From Chloroflexota bacterium (GTDB taxonomy: Bacteria; Chloroflexota; Anaerolineae; Ardenticatenales; Ardenticatenaceae): a DNA stretch of 8,434 nt. The DNA lies in NCBI GenBank assembly GCA_003520455.1, contig DOUV01000967.1:1-8434 (forward strand), in the 5' to 3' direction. The position numbers and the translations under genes were made by a program. This document shows, piece after piece, positions 1 through 6,792 of this stretch. Numbering within the stretch: the stretch's first letter is position 1; each line of letters begins with the position of its first letter. Under the pieces are notes generated by a model. It was not told the origin of the DNA. It searched no databases and was given only the letters and a program-made list of their open reading frames with translations.

Positions 1-215
1 GTGGCATGGGCAGCTACCCGGGCGCCGCGCTCGGGGCGGCGCTCGTCGGCCTCGCCCGGGCTTTCGGCGACCACTTCGTCCTCTCCGGCATCGCGCTCCC
101 CGGCATGGCCGAGGCAACGCGACTCTCGCCGGCTATCGCCCGGGCCAGTACCGTGCTCGTCATGGCCGTCTTCCTTCTGGTGCGGCCGGCCGGTATCTTC
201 GGGAAGAAAGAGTAG
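1..215 (+). CDS. livH: LIV-type ABC transporter permease, LivH family (3' end only)
   Basis: This is the C-terminal part, about 70 residues, of an inner-membrane permease of the branched-chain amino acid (LIV/HAAT) ABC transporter family; the start lies before the window. The reading frame begins at base 3 and ends at the TAG at 213-215. The visible protein has the glycine/alanine-rich stretch GSYPGAALGAALVGLARAFG, a short loop, then a last hydrophobic segment (TVLVMAVFLLV) closing with RPAGIFGKKE. The RP-x-G-[IL]-FG ending is a LivH C-terminal hallmark. A LivM gene follows 75 bases downstream on the same strand, the normal LivH-LivM order, so the two should form the heterodimeric translocation channel. 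Substrate could be amino acids, amides or organic acids; the downstream CoA ligase favours acids (inference). Confidence 0.9.
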   Translation, partial: GMGSYPGAALGAALVGLARAFGDHFVLSGIALPGMAEATRLSPAIARASTVLVMAVFLLVRPAGIFGKKE

Positions 216-223
216 CGCTGAAG

Positions 224-264
224 GATGAACGGAGGGTCGCGCCCTTCGCCCCTCAGCATTCATC
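224..264 (+). other. Possible stem-loop between livH and livM
   Basis: The 75-base gap between the two permease genes contains GATGAA (224-229) matched by TTCATC (259-264). Nested inside is AGGG (233-236) with CCCT (242-245) around a TCGCG loop. It could be an intercistronic RNA hairpin that tunes the ratio of the two permeases. There is no T-tract, so it does not look like a terminator. The interior is only partly paired, so support is weak. Confidence 0.25.
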
Positions 265-290
265 GTTGTTTCACTCAGGAGAATCGCCCC

Positions 291-1370
291 ATGACGCGGT
301 CGCGCACCTCCTGGCTCGCCCTGGCCGGCCTTGGGCTGTTGGTGCTCTTCCCCTTCCTGGCCGCCCTCGTGATGCGGCAATCCGTGGATCAGGGCACGCC
401 CAAGTTCTTGCAGGGTTTGCTCATCCAGGTCTTCATCCTGGCGGTCTTCGCGATGTCCTACGACCTCCTGTTGGGCTACACCGGCATTCTCTCCTTCGGT
501 CATGCGATGTTCTACGGGACCGGCGCCTACGTCGTGGGAATCATGCTCAAGCACGTGCTGGCCGATGGCGACAGCGCGACCGGTCCCACGCTGGTTCACC
601 TGGCAGTGGCACTGGTGGTCGTGCTTGTCGTTGTGAGTGGGCAGAGCGTGCTCTTTGGGTTACTCTCACTCCGCGTGAAGGGAGTCTATTTTGCGATGGT
701 GACCCTGGCGTTCGCGCAGATGTTTTTCATCCTTTCCGAGGCGACCGACTTCCGACAGTGGACCGGGGCGGAGGATGGATTGCAGGGCATCCCGGTTCCC
801 GCTGCCATCTCCCCGACGGACGAGCGCCTGCGCTTCTACTACCTCACGCTGATCTTCATGGTTCTGATGTACCTCTTCGCGCGCCGCCTGACCGAGTCGC
901 CGACCGGACGCGTGATGATCGCGATCCGCGAGAACGAGCAGCGCGCCGCAGCCATCGGCTACAACACGGTGATCTTCAAGCTGATCGCGATCGTCGTGAG
1001 TGGGCTCATGGCGGGGCTGGCCGGGGGGCTGATGGCGCTCTGGCAGCTCAACGCCAGCCCCACGCTTCTCGGCGTAGGCACCACGATCGACGCGCTGCTC
1101 ATGGCGATCATCGGCGGCATCGGCACACTGATTGGCCCGGTGCTGGGAGCTGGCGTGCTGGAGTTGCTCGGCTTCTACCTCAACCGTACCTTCGGGCCGA
1201 GCTGGACGTTAATTCTGGGCCTCGTCTTCGTGCTGCTCGTGATGTTCTTACCCTACGGAATCGTCGGCACCTGGCGCCTCCGCAAGGTCAGCCTCGGGCG
1301 AGGCTGGGAAGTTCTCGGCCGGCGGCTTGGCCTGGTGGCGCCGGAAGCGGAGTTGCGAGCGGAGCGGTGA
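291..1370 (+). CDS. livM: LIV-type ABC transporter permease, LivM family
   Basis: A 359-residue inner-membrane permease, the partner of LivH in a LIV/HAAT-type ABC importer. Hydrophobic helices run through the protein (roughly residues 8-28, 40-62, 64-86, 101-126, 130-150, 182-198, 228-252, 264-296 and 305-325). Family signatures are GYTGILSFGHAMFYGTGAY (62-80), a cytoplasmic coupling-loop stretch SPTGRVMIAIRENEQRAAAIGYN (203-225, the part that contacts the ATPase) and MAIIGGIGTLIGPVLGA (271-287). The start at 291 is chosen because AGGAGA (277-282) sits 8 bases upstream and the next residues form the first hydrophobic helix; an in-frame ATG at 225 would add 22 polar residues with no such site. 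Length is normal for the family. No ATPase (LivG/LivF) or binding protein follows; a CoA ligase does, which suggests organic-acid uptake rather than leucine uptake (inference). Confidence 0.95.
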   Translation: MTRSRTSWLALAGLGLLVLFPFLAALVMRQSVDQGTPKFLQGLLIQVFILAVFAMSYDLLLGYTGILSFGHAMFYGTGAYVVGIMLKHVLADGDSATGPTLVHLAVALVVVLVVVSGQSVLFGLLSLRVKGVYFAMVTLAFAQMFFILSEATDFRQWTGAEDGLQGIPVPAAISPTDERLRFYYLTLIFMVLMYLFARRLTESPTGRVMIAIRENEQRAAAIGYNTVIFKLIAIVVSGLMAGLAGGLMALWQLNASPTLLGVGTTIDALLMAIIGGIGTLIGPVLGAGVLELLGFYLNRTFGPSWTLILGLVFVLLVMFLPYGIVGTWRLRKVSLGRGWEVLGRRLGLVAPEAELRAER

Positions 1371-1463
1371 GGAACTGGGAAACAGAAGGAACTCAGAGGA
1401 ACCCAAGAACCATCGAGGGCCGAGCAGTGCTCGCTTTTTCAATTTTCTCAGTTCCCTCTCGTT
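1368..1463 (+). repeat. Imperfect inverted repeat in the livM-ligase gap
   Basis: The left side (from 1368) carries a run of GGAAC-type words: GAGGAACTGGGAAA, then AGGAACTCAGAGGAAC. The right side (about 1446-1463) reads as the reverse complement of the first word with small gaps (GAGGGAACTGAGAAAA on the other strand). Together they could fold into a long imperfect RNA stem over the whole 124-base gap. AT-rich patches (CTTTTTCAATTTTCT) contrast with the GC-rich genes on either side. It may be an interspersed intergenic repeat or a processing/attenuation element. Confidence 0.45.
1421..1440 (+). terminator. Weak intrinsic terminator or attenuator candidate
   Basis: CGAGC (1421-1425) and GCTCG (1429-1433) form a 5-bp stem with an AGT loop, followed by C and a run of five T. 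It lies between livM and the CoA ligase, so partial termination would lower ligase and hydrolase expression relative to the transporter. The stem is short and downstream genes are co-directional, so full termination is unlikely. Confidence 0.35.
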
Positions 1464-1494
1464 CCCGCACTCCCCTGATGGAGAGGTAAGAGGC

Positions 1495-3027
1495 ATGTAC
1501 ATCGGAGACTGGCTCGGCAGGCGGGCGATGTTGACGCCGGAGAAGGTGGCGCTGGTGGACACCAGTGCCGGCAACGAGATTCCCTACCGCGAATGGAACC
1601 GCCAGGTGAACCGGCTGGCGAACTGGCTGCGGGACGGCCTCGGCGTGCGGAAGGGCGTCCGGGTGGCCGTGCTGGCGATGAACTGCGTCGAGTACCTGGA
1701 TGTGTGGTTCGCCTGCGGCAAGCTGGGCGCCATCCTCCAGAATCTCAACTGGCGACTCACGGTCCCGGAGCTTGCGGCCCTGATCAACGATGCGGCGCCG
1801 CGTGTCCTGGTGTATGGCCAGGATTTCGTCGCGCAGGCCGGCGCCTTGCGCCCCCAGGCCCCCAGCGTGCAGCACTTCGTCGCACTCGCCGACAAAGCCG
1901 CACCAGGCGACCTGGCCTTCGCGGCGCGCGACGCCCAGCCCGATTCGCCCCCGCCGGAGATCGAACTGCACTGGGATGATCCCTGGGTCATCTGCTACAC
2001 GGGCGGCACCACCGGGCCGCCCAAAGGCGCCATCCTCACTCACGGTACCATGACCTGGAACGCGATCAACACCGTCGCCAGTTGGGGGCTCACTCCCGAC
2101 GACGTCGCGATCCTGAACGCCCCGCTCTTCCACACGGGTGGGCTCAACGTCTTCACCGCGCCCCTGGTACACATCGGCGGCACCAGCATCCTCTGTCGCA
2201 CCTTCGACGCGGCCCAGGTCTTCGACCTGATCGAGGACGCCGGGGTGACGCTCTTCTTCGGTGTGCCGACTATGTTCATCGTGATGCAGCAACATCCCCG
2301 CTGGGCTGAGGCCGATTTCTCCCGCTGCAAGCTGGTCATCAGTGGTGGGGCGCCCTGCCCCCTGCCGGTCTTCGCGCGCTTCTGGGAGAAAGGCGTGGAT
2401 TTCAAGACGGGCTACGGGCTGACCGAGGCCGGCCCGAACACCTTCTGGCTCCCGCCGAAGGATGTGCGCCGGAAACCAGGCGCGGTCGGCTTTCCCCTTT
2501 TGCATATCGACGTCCGGGTCGTCCGTGAGGATGGGAGCGAATGTGGACCCGACGAAGTCGGGGAGCTCATTATCCGCGGCCCGCATGTGACTCCCGGCTA
2601 CTGGAACAACCCAGAGGCCACGGCGGCTGCGATTAAAGATGGCTGGCTCCACACTGGCGACCTGGCCCGGCGGGATGAGGAAGGCTACCTGTACATTGTC
2701 GGCCGGCTCAAGGAGATGATCATCTCGGGGGGCGAGAACCTCTACCCCGCAGAGGTCGAGAGTGCCATGTACGGCCATCCCGCTGTCGCCGAAGCCGCCC
2801 TGATCGGCGTGCCCGACGAGAAGTGGGGTGAGGTCGGGCGGGCCGTAGTGGTCTTGCGTCCCAACGTCACGCTGACGGAGCGAGAACTCCTCACCTATCT
2901 GCGCGAACGCCTGGCAAGCTACAAGGTTCCCAAGAGCGTCGTTTTCGCCGAGGTGCTGCCAAAGACCGGCGCCAACAAGATCGACAAAAAGCTGTTGCAG
3001 GCAGAGTTCGGAAGAAAGGCCGAATGA
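1495..3027 (+). CDS. Acyl-CoA synthetase, AMP-forming (class I adenylate-forming ligase)
   Basis: A 510-residue cytoplasmic enzyme that joins a carboxylic acid to CoA through an acyl-adenylate. The ANL-superfamily motifs are in order: phosphate-binding loop YTGGTTGPPKG (168-178; Gly where Ser is commoner), acyl-pocket region NAPLFHTGGLNVF (208-220), YGLTE (307-311), HTGD (386-389), the hinge-region GRLKEMIISGGENLYPAEVE (403-421) and a C-terminal PKTGANKIDK (489-498) with the probable catalytic Lys495. The start at 1495 follows GGAGAGG (1480-1486) by 8 bases and gives the usual N-terminus (MYIGDWLGRRAMLTPEKVAL); the frame stays open further upstream through the intergenic repeat, which I treat as non-coding. 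Its stop overlaps the next gene by ATGA, indicating translational coupling. Fatty, aromatic or short branched acids are all possible; the pocket does not settle it. Confidence 0.93.
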   Translation: MYIGDWLGRRAMLTPEKVALVDTSAGNEIPYREWNRQVNRLANWLRDGLGVRKGVRVAVLAMNCVEYLDVWFACGKLGAILQNLNWRLTVPELAALINDAAPRVLVYGQDFVAQAGALRPQAPSVQHFVALADKAAPGDLAFAARDAQPDSPPPEIELHWDDPWVICYTGGTTGPPKGAILTHGTMTWNAINTVASWGLTPDDVAILNAPLFHTGGLNVFTAPLVHIGGTSILCRTFDAAQVFDLIEDAGVTLFFGVPTMFIVMQQHPRWAEADFSRCKLVISGGAPCPLPVFARFWEKGVDFKTGYGLTEAGPNTFWLPPKDVRRKPGAVGFPLLHIDVRVVREDGSECGPDEVGELIIRGPHVTPGYWNNPEATAAAIKDGWLHTGDLARRDEEGYLYIVGRLKEMIISGGENLYPAEVESAMYGHPAVAEAALIGVPDEKWGEVGRAVVVLRPNVTLTERELLTYLRERLASYKVPKSVVFAEVLPKTGANKIDKKLLQAEFGRKAE

Positions 3028-3866
3028 TGGCGTCGGGGCACGCTCATCATTCACGCGAGGTGCATGTGCCAACAGCGAACGCCAACAACATCATGATCCA
3101 CTACGCGACGAACGGCGACGGCCCGCCACTCCTCTTCATCACCGGTATCGGCTACGGTGCCTGGTTCTGGCACAAGCAGGTGCCGGTGCTGAGCCAGCGC
3201 TTCCAGGTCATCACCTTCGACAATCGGGGGGCTGGCGCGAGCGATAGGCCGGATGGTCCCTACACGACGAGCCAGATGGCGGCCGATACCGCCGGGCTAC
3301 TGGATGCGCTGGGAATCAAGCGCGCCTCCGTCGTTGGGCACTCCCTGGGTGGCTTCATCGCTCAGGAACTCACCCTCTCCCGGCCCGAGTTGGTGAACAA
3401 GCTGGTCCTCGCCGGCACGAGCTACGGCGGTCCCAACGTCATCCCCGTCACGCCCGGGGCACTGGCGGTGCTCACCAACCGCCAGGGCGACCCGGTGGAG
3501 TTGGTGAAACGGGGCATTGCCATCGCCGCAGCGCCCGGATTCGCCGGACGCCATCCTGAGGTGATGACGGAACTTCTGCGCTACCGCCTGACGAACCCGG
3601 TGCCCCCGGCCCAATACCAGGCCCAGGTCATGGCCGGCGCGGCGCACAACGTGGAGGCTCGCATCGGGCAGATCCACTGCCCGACACTGATCCTCTTTGG
3701 CGAGCATGACCGGGTCGTACCATCGGGCAACGCTGAGCTGCTGGCAGCCAGGATCCCGGGAGCCCAGGTGAAAATCCTTCCCGGCGTTGGGCACATCTTC
3801 CCGATCGAGGATCCAGGCGCCACCAATGCCGCGTTGCTGGAATTCTTGGGAGATCAAGGCGCGTAA
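3024..3866 (+). CDS. Alpha/beta-hydrolase fold enzyme
   Basis: A 280-residue soluble alpha/beta-hydrolase. The catalytic triad is visible: nucleophile Ser107 in GHSLGG (105-110), Asp229 in GEHDRVVP (226-233) and His257 in GVGHIF (254-259). The oxyanion-loop region is FITGIGYGAW (38-47), replacing the common HG pair, and FDNRGAGASDRP (65-76) is the usual strand/turn before the nucleophile elbow. No signal peptide is seen. ATG 3024 overlaps the ligase stop; ATG 3027 or GTG 3066 (with GAGG at 3057-3060) are possible alternatives, since the first 15 or so residues (MMASGHAHHSREVHV) look non-conserved. Such enzymes include esterases, C-C hydrolases of ring-cleavage pathways, enol-lactonases and thioesterases. 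Coupling to a CoA ligase suggests it frees or processes the acid that is activated (inference); the exact reaction is not readable. Confidence 0.9.
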   Translation: MMASGHAHHSREVHVPTANANNIMIHYATNGDGPPLLFITGIGYGAWFWHKQVPVLSQRFQVITFDNRGAGASDRPDGPYTTSQMAADTAGLLDALGIKRASVVGHSLGGFIAQELTLSRPELVNKLVLAGTSYGGPNVIPVTPGALAVLTNRQGDPVELVKRGIAIAAAPGFAGRHPEVMTELLRYRLTNPVPPAQYQAQVMAGAAHNVEARIGQIHCPTLILFGEHDRVVPSGNAELLAARIPGAQVKILPGVGHIFPIEDPGATNAALLEFLGDQGA

Positions 3867-3924
3867 CTCGCCCCTGGATCGGTGCTTGAGGAGCGGAGCG
3901 ATTGGTCACGGCAACTGTCTGGGA

Positions 3925-5724
3925 TCAAGGGGCAGGGAGCACGGTCACAATCTCTTGGGGCGCAGGCTCGAACATATCCCAGTGCGGCGTCCCATCGAGT
4001 GGCAGGACGATCTCGACCAGCGTGCCCTCACCTTCGCTACTCTGGACTTCCATCTGTCCGCCGAAGAGTTGGGCACGCTCGCGGATGCCCATCAGGCCAT
4101 AGGCCCCGCGGCGGGCGAGGTCGGCCGTGTCGGTCATTGGAAAACCCTGACCGTTGTCGCGCACCGAGAGGCGCACCCGGTCGGTCTCGAAGTGCAACTC
4201 GACCTCGACGGCAGTTGCCCGGGCATGTTTGCGGACGTTGTTGAGGGCCTCCTGAGCGATGCGGTAAAGGCCGACTTCCAGGTCGGGGTCCAGGTTGATG
4301 GTATCGCCCTGGATCACGAGCGTGGTGGTCACGTTTTCGCGCCGCTCGAGCTCGCGCAGCATCTGGCGCAGGGCCGCGACCAGGCCGAGATCTTCGAGCA
4401 GGAGCGGGCGCAGGTCCCGGCTGAACTGGCGAACCTCGGCAATGGTGTTGTTGAGCATTGTCTCGAGCTGGACGAGTTGCTTGGCCGTCTCCATCGGGTT
4501 CTCGATCGACTTCTCAAGCAGTTCGAGCCGCCGCCCAAGGGCGATGAGCGACTGGACGGTGTCGTCGTGCAACTCGCGGGCGATGCGCTTGCGCTCTTCT
4601 TCCTGCGAGTAGGTCACGGCGGCCACATAACGTTGCAGACCTGTGCGGTAGCGGGCAATTCGGTTGGCCATCTCATTGAAGGCGTCGGCCAGCAAACGAA
4701 TCTCGCGAATCGTGCCACCGTGCGCCCGCGGCGCCATCGCCTGGCCGGCCGCAACGTGCGTGGTCTGTTCGACGAGTGCGTTGATCGGATCGGTGATTCG
4801 CCGCGTGCCGAGCGAGACGATCACCAGTGCCAGGACCAGGCCCACCAGCAGCGCGCTACCGGCGACCCACTGAAAGCCACGGATCGGGTTAATGACCTCG
4901 GCCCAGGGCTCACGGATGACGAGACCCCAGCCGGTGGTCTCGACCGGAGCGTAACCGATGACAATCCAGTGGCCGTTCTCGTCGGTCCCAAGGAGTGCGC
5001 CGCTCTCTCGGCGCTGGAGACGCTGGACCGCCGGACGGCCGCTGAAGTCGGCGCCAACGAATTGGGGATCGGGGTGGTAGATGACGCGGCCGTTGCGGTC
5101 AACCAGGTAGGCAAAGCCCGACTTGCCGATCTGGAGCTTGCGGATCTCGTCGCCAAGCTTTTGCTGCTGAACATCGAATGCCCCAGCGATGATCCCTTTG
5201 AAGGTCTCACCCTCTAAAATGGGGACCGAGACGATGATGATGTCACGCCCGTCGATCACACCGGGGAAGATGTCGGAGAAGAACGGTCCAGGGCGAGTCT
5301 TGGGATAGTCGAAGTAGTCGCGATGCGCAAAATTGCGGCCGACGAGGTCGGGCCGGTAGGGCTCGCTCGAGACCATGACGCCATTCTCGTCCAATAAATA
5401 GACACCGGCGTCGAACTTGGTGAGAAGCTCCGTCTGAGCTGCGGCGCTTGCGAGAGCGCCCCGCTGGCGTGTGGCAGTGCCGCTTTGAATCTCGGGAGCA
5501 GCGGCAATTGCCTGGAGGATAGCGGCGTAGTTCCGCATATTCTCGCTCAGGCGGTCAGCGCTGACATGGGCGAGTTCAACGTCGCGCTCCTCGATGAGCG
5601 AGCGAACCACGCCCCCATAAGCATAAGCGCCGATGGCGCTCACCAAGACCGTGATGATCGCCAGCGGAAGGATCGTCCAGAGTACCGCCTGCACGCGCAG
5701 GCTGGAGAGATCAAAGCGGCTCAT
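3925..5724 (-). CDS. dCache-HAMP sensor histidine kinase (NarX/DegS-like, HisKA_3)
   Basis: A 599-residue membrane sensor kinase. Order of parts: membrane helix (about 12-38), extracytoplasmic double-Cache-like sensor (about 45-280, with AGVYLLDENGVMVSS, HRDYFDY and a second half FAYLVDRNGRVIYHPD at 204-219), second membrane helix (284-306), HAMP (307-360, RRITDPINAL), HisKA_3 dimerisation domain with ELHDDTVQSL (384-393; phospho-acceptor His386), then HATPase with EALNNVRKHA (492-501), DNGQGF (523-528), GLMGIRER (543-550) and GEGT (565-568). All catalytic elements are intact. The start has no clear Shine-Dalgarno site, but a stop lies in frame shortly upstream and this ATG precedes the first helix. 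The gene follows its likely response regulator after 89 bases. It is convergent with the hydrolase operon, 58 bases away. The ligand is unknown. Confidence 0.95.
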   Translation of the reverse strand: MSRFDLSSLRVQAVLWTILPLAIITVLVSAIGAYAYGGVVRSLIEERDVELAHVSADRLSENMRNYAAILQAIAAAPEIQSGTATRQRGALASAAAQTELLTKFDAGVYLLDENGVMVSSEPYRPDLVGRNFAHRDYFDYPKTRPGPFFSDIFPGVIDGRDIIIVSVPILEGETFKGIIAGAFDVQQQKLGDEIRKLQIGKSGFAYLVDRNGRVIYHPDPQFVGADFSGRPAVQRLQRRESGALLGTDENGHWIVIGYAPVETTGWGLVIREPWAEVINPIRGFQWVAGSALLVGLVLALVIVSLGTRRITDPINALVEQTTHVAAGQAMAPRAHGGTIREIRLLADAFNEMANRIARYRTGLQRYVAAVTYSQEEERKRIARELHDDTVQSLIALGRRLELLEKSIENPMETAKQLVQLETMLNNTIAEVRQFSRDLRPLLLEDLGLVAALRQMLRELERRENVTTTLVIQGDTINLDPDLEVGLYRIAQEALNNVRKHARATAVEVELHFETDRVRLSVRDNGQGFPMTDTADLARRGAYGLMGIRERAQLFGGQMEVQSSEGEGTLVEIVLPLDGTPHWDMFEPAPQEIVTVLPAP

Positions 5725-5813
5725 AGACGGGGGTCCGGCGTCGGCGGCTGGGGCCTGGACATCGGAGATGAGTCGTTTGATTCACCAGCTCGCCCGGCCC
5801 CTCACCCCAGCTC

Positions 5814-6470
5814 CTAGTCTTCCTTCAGAGTGAGCCAACCGCGTTTGATCGCAACCAGGACGGCCTCAGTGCGACTGCTCACACCCATCTTGCTGAAAAT
5901 GTTGCTGAGATGGGTTTGGACCGTTCGGTCACTGATGATGAGCGCCTCTGCGATCTCCTTGTTGGTCTTCCCCTCAGCCAGGAGTTTGAGGACCTCTTGC
6001 TCGCGCTCCGTCAATAACTCGTAAGTCTCTTGGGGTTTCTGACGCCTCCCTCCGGTGAGTTGCTGAACCACCTTGCGCGCGATGGCAGGGTCCAGCGCCG
6101 ATTGCCCATCGTGAACCTCGTGGATGGCCTTAACCAATTCGCTGACAGGCGCGGTTTTGAGGAGATAGCCGCTCGCTCCAGCCTCCAGCAAGGTGAAAAC
6201 GTACTGATCGTCATCATGGGCGGTGAGAACCAGGACCTCGACACCGGGTTGCTGCTGTTTGATGCGCCGGGTGGCTTCAACTCCACCCATACCCGGCATG
6301 CGCACATCCATGACAACGACATCGGGCTGGAGTGTCTGGGTCAGACGGACGGCCTCTTCGCCGTTGCTGGCCTCGCCCACAACGGCAATATCAGGCTCAC
6401 GCTCCAGGAGCTGACGAGTACCTTCGCGGACCACCGCATGGTCGTCCGCTAATAGGACGCGAATCGGCAT
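5814..6470 (-). CDS. NarL/FixJ-family response regulator (REC + LuxR HTH)
   Basis: A 218-residue cytoplasmic DNA-binding response regulator, the probable phospho-partner of the HisKA_3 kinase encoded just downstream. The receiver domain (1-120) has acidic pair Asp9/Asp10 in LLADDH, phospho-acceptor Asp55 in VVVMDVRMPG, Thr83 (VLTAHDDD) and Lys105 (GYLLKTAP), so all phosphorylation residues are present. The LuxR-type helix-turn-helix covers about 152-210: LLTEREQEVLKLLAEGKTNKEIAEAL then ISDRTVQTHLSNIFSKMGV. The start at 6470 is fixed by a full AGGAGGA at 6486-6480, 9 bases upstream; an ATG at 6479 abuts that site and is unlikely. The frame remains open back to an ATG at 6749, but that 93-residue extension is Pro/Gly/Arg-rich and unlike a receiver domain, so I treat it as leader RNA. 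Transcription probably starts near 6758. Confidence 0.95.
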   Translation of the reverse strand: MPIRVLLADDHAVVREGTRQLLEREPDIAVVGEASNGEEAVRLTQTLQPDVVVMDVRMPGMGGVEATRRIKQQQPGVEVLVLTAHDDDQYVFTLLEAGASGYLLKTAPVSELVKAIHEVHDGQSALDPAIARKVVQQLTGGRRQKPQETYELLTEREQEVLKLLAEGKTNKEIAEALIISDRTVQTHLSNIFSKMGVSSRTEAVLVAIKRGWLTLKED

Positions 6471-6479
6471 TAGAGCCAT

Positions 6480-6486
6480 TCCTCCT
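6480..6486 (-). promoter_or_regulatory. Strong Shine-Dalgarno site deciding the regulator start
   Basis: AGGAGGA on the minus strand touches the ATG at 6479 (no spacing) but stands 9 bases from the ATG at 6470. Normal spacing therefore selects 6470 as the start codon of the response regulator. Confidence 0.8.
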
Positions 6487-6536
6487 GCTCTTGCACCTCG
6501 AGGGTGCGAGTGATACGGACGCCCTGGAGGCGTTCC

Positions 6537-6552
6537 AAGGAGATAAGGAGAT
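6537..6552 (+). repeat. Tandem 8-bp repeat AAGGAGAT x2
   Basis: Two perfect adjacent copies of AAGGAGAT lie inside the regulator leader. On the plus strand they resemble ribosome sites before ATG 6551/6554 and a 42-codon open frame ending at 6679. On the minus strand they are a pyrimidine-rich unpaired spacer between two hairpins. Confidence 0.6.
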
Positions 6553-6764
6553 GATGTGGGACAACGAGCCGAGACCTCGATCAGGTGATGTGGTGGGCAC
6601 CGGTTATGTGTATCAACCGGATGAGACCAGCTCGTACCTGGATTGCACCCGGTTGTCCGCGGGATTTCGGGCCTGGTGACGGTCTCACCGGTCCAACATG
6701 CGGCCGGCTGTCGAGTTGGCCGCTCCTTCCCGCCTGCGCCGGTGTACATAATAATACCGGGGTG

Positions 6765-6792
6765 ATTGTAGCCGAGCGAACCAACCTGTCAA
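6765..6792 (-). promoter_or_regulatory. Sigma70-type promoter of the two-component operon
   Basis: On the minus strand TTGACA (6792-6787, perfect -35) is followed by a 16-base spacer and TACAAT (6770-6765, 5 of 6 for -10). The predicted start of transcription is near 6758-6757. It sits 17 bases past the stop codon of the upstream lipoprotein gene and points to the response regulator and kinase. Confidence 0.75.

Larger units (their letters stand above)
6471..6758 (-). promoter_or_regulatory. Long structured leader (5' UTR) of the response regulator
   Basis: About 290 bases lie between the predicted transcription start and the regulator start codon, with no convincing gene. Stem-loops read on the minus strand are GGTGA/TCACC (6689-6685 with 6679-6675), CCGGTT/AACCGG (6620-6615 with 6605-6600), CGAG/CTCG (6579-6576 with 6568-6565), one pairing 6536-6529 with 6523-6517 (one bulge) and GCACC/GGTGC (6507-6503 with 6497-6493) just upstream of the ribosome site. 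A 9-bp helix between 6689-6681 and 6628-6620 (one G-U) would exclude the first hairpin. I checked for TPP, cobalamin and T-box signatures and saw none. It may be an attenuator or an autoregulatory leader. Confidence 0.45.

Noticed and set aside
1393..3072. 559-codon minus-strand open frame across the CoA ligase
   Set aside because: The plus strand encodes a ligase with every family motif in order. The antisense product has no recognisable domain and is a typical high-GC shadow.
3787..5217. 476-codon plus-strand open frame opposite the histidine kinase
   Set aside because: The minus strand shows intact HisKA_3, HATPase, HAMP and Cache-like parts. The antisense frame starts inside the hydrolase gene and has no motif.
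5750..5801. GGGGCC/GGCCCC inverted pair in the regulator-kinase gap
   Set aside because: The arms are only 6 bp, 40 bases apart and simple GC, so they are easily explained by chance.
6571..6690. TPP, cobalamin or T-box riboswitch in the regulator leader
   Set aside because: ACCTGATC occurs, but the other TPP core elements, the B12 box and the T-box sequence are missing. The downstream gene is also not of the expected type.
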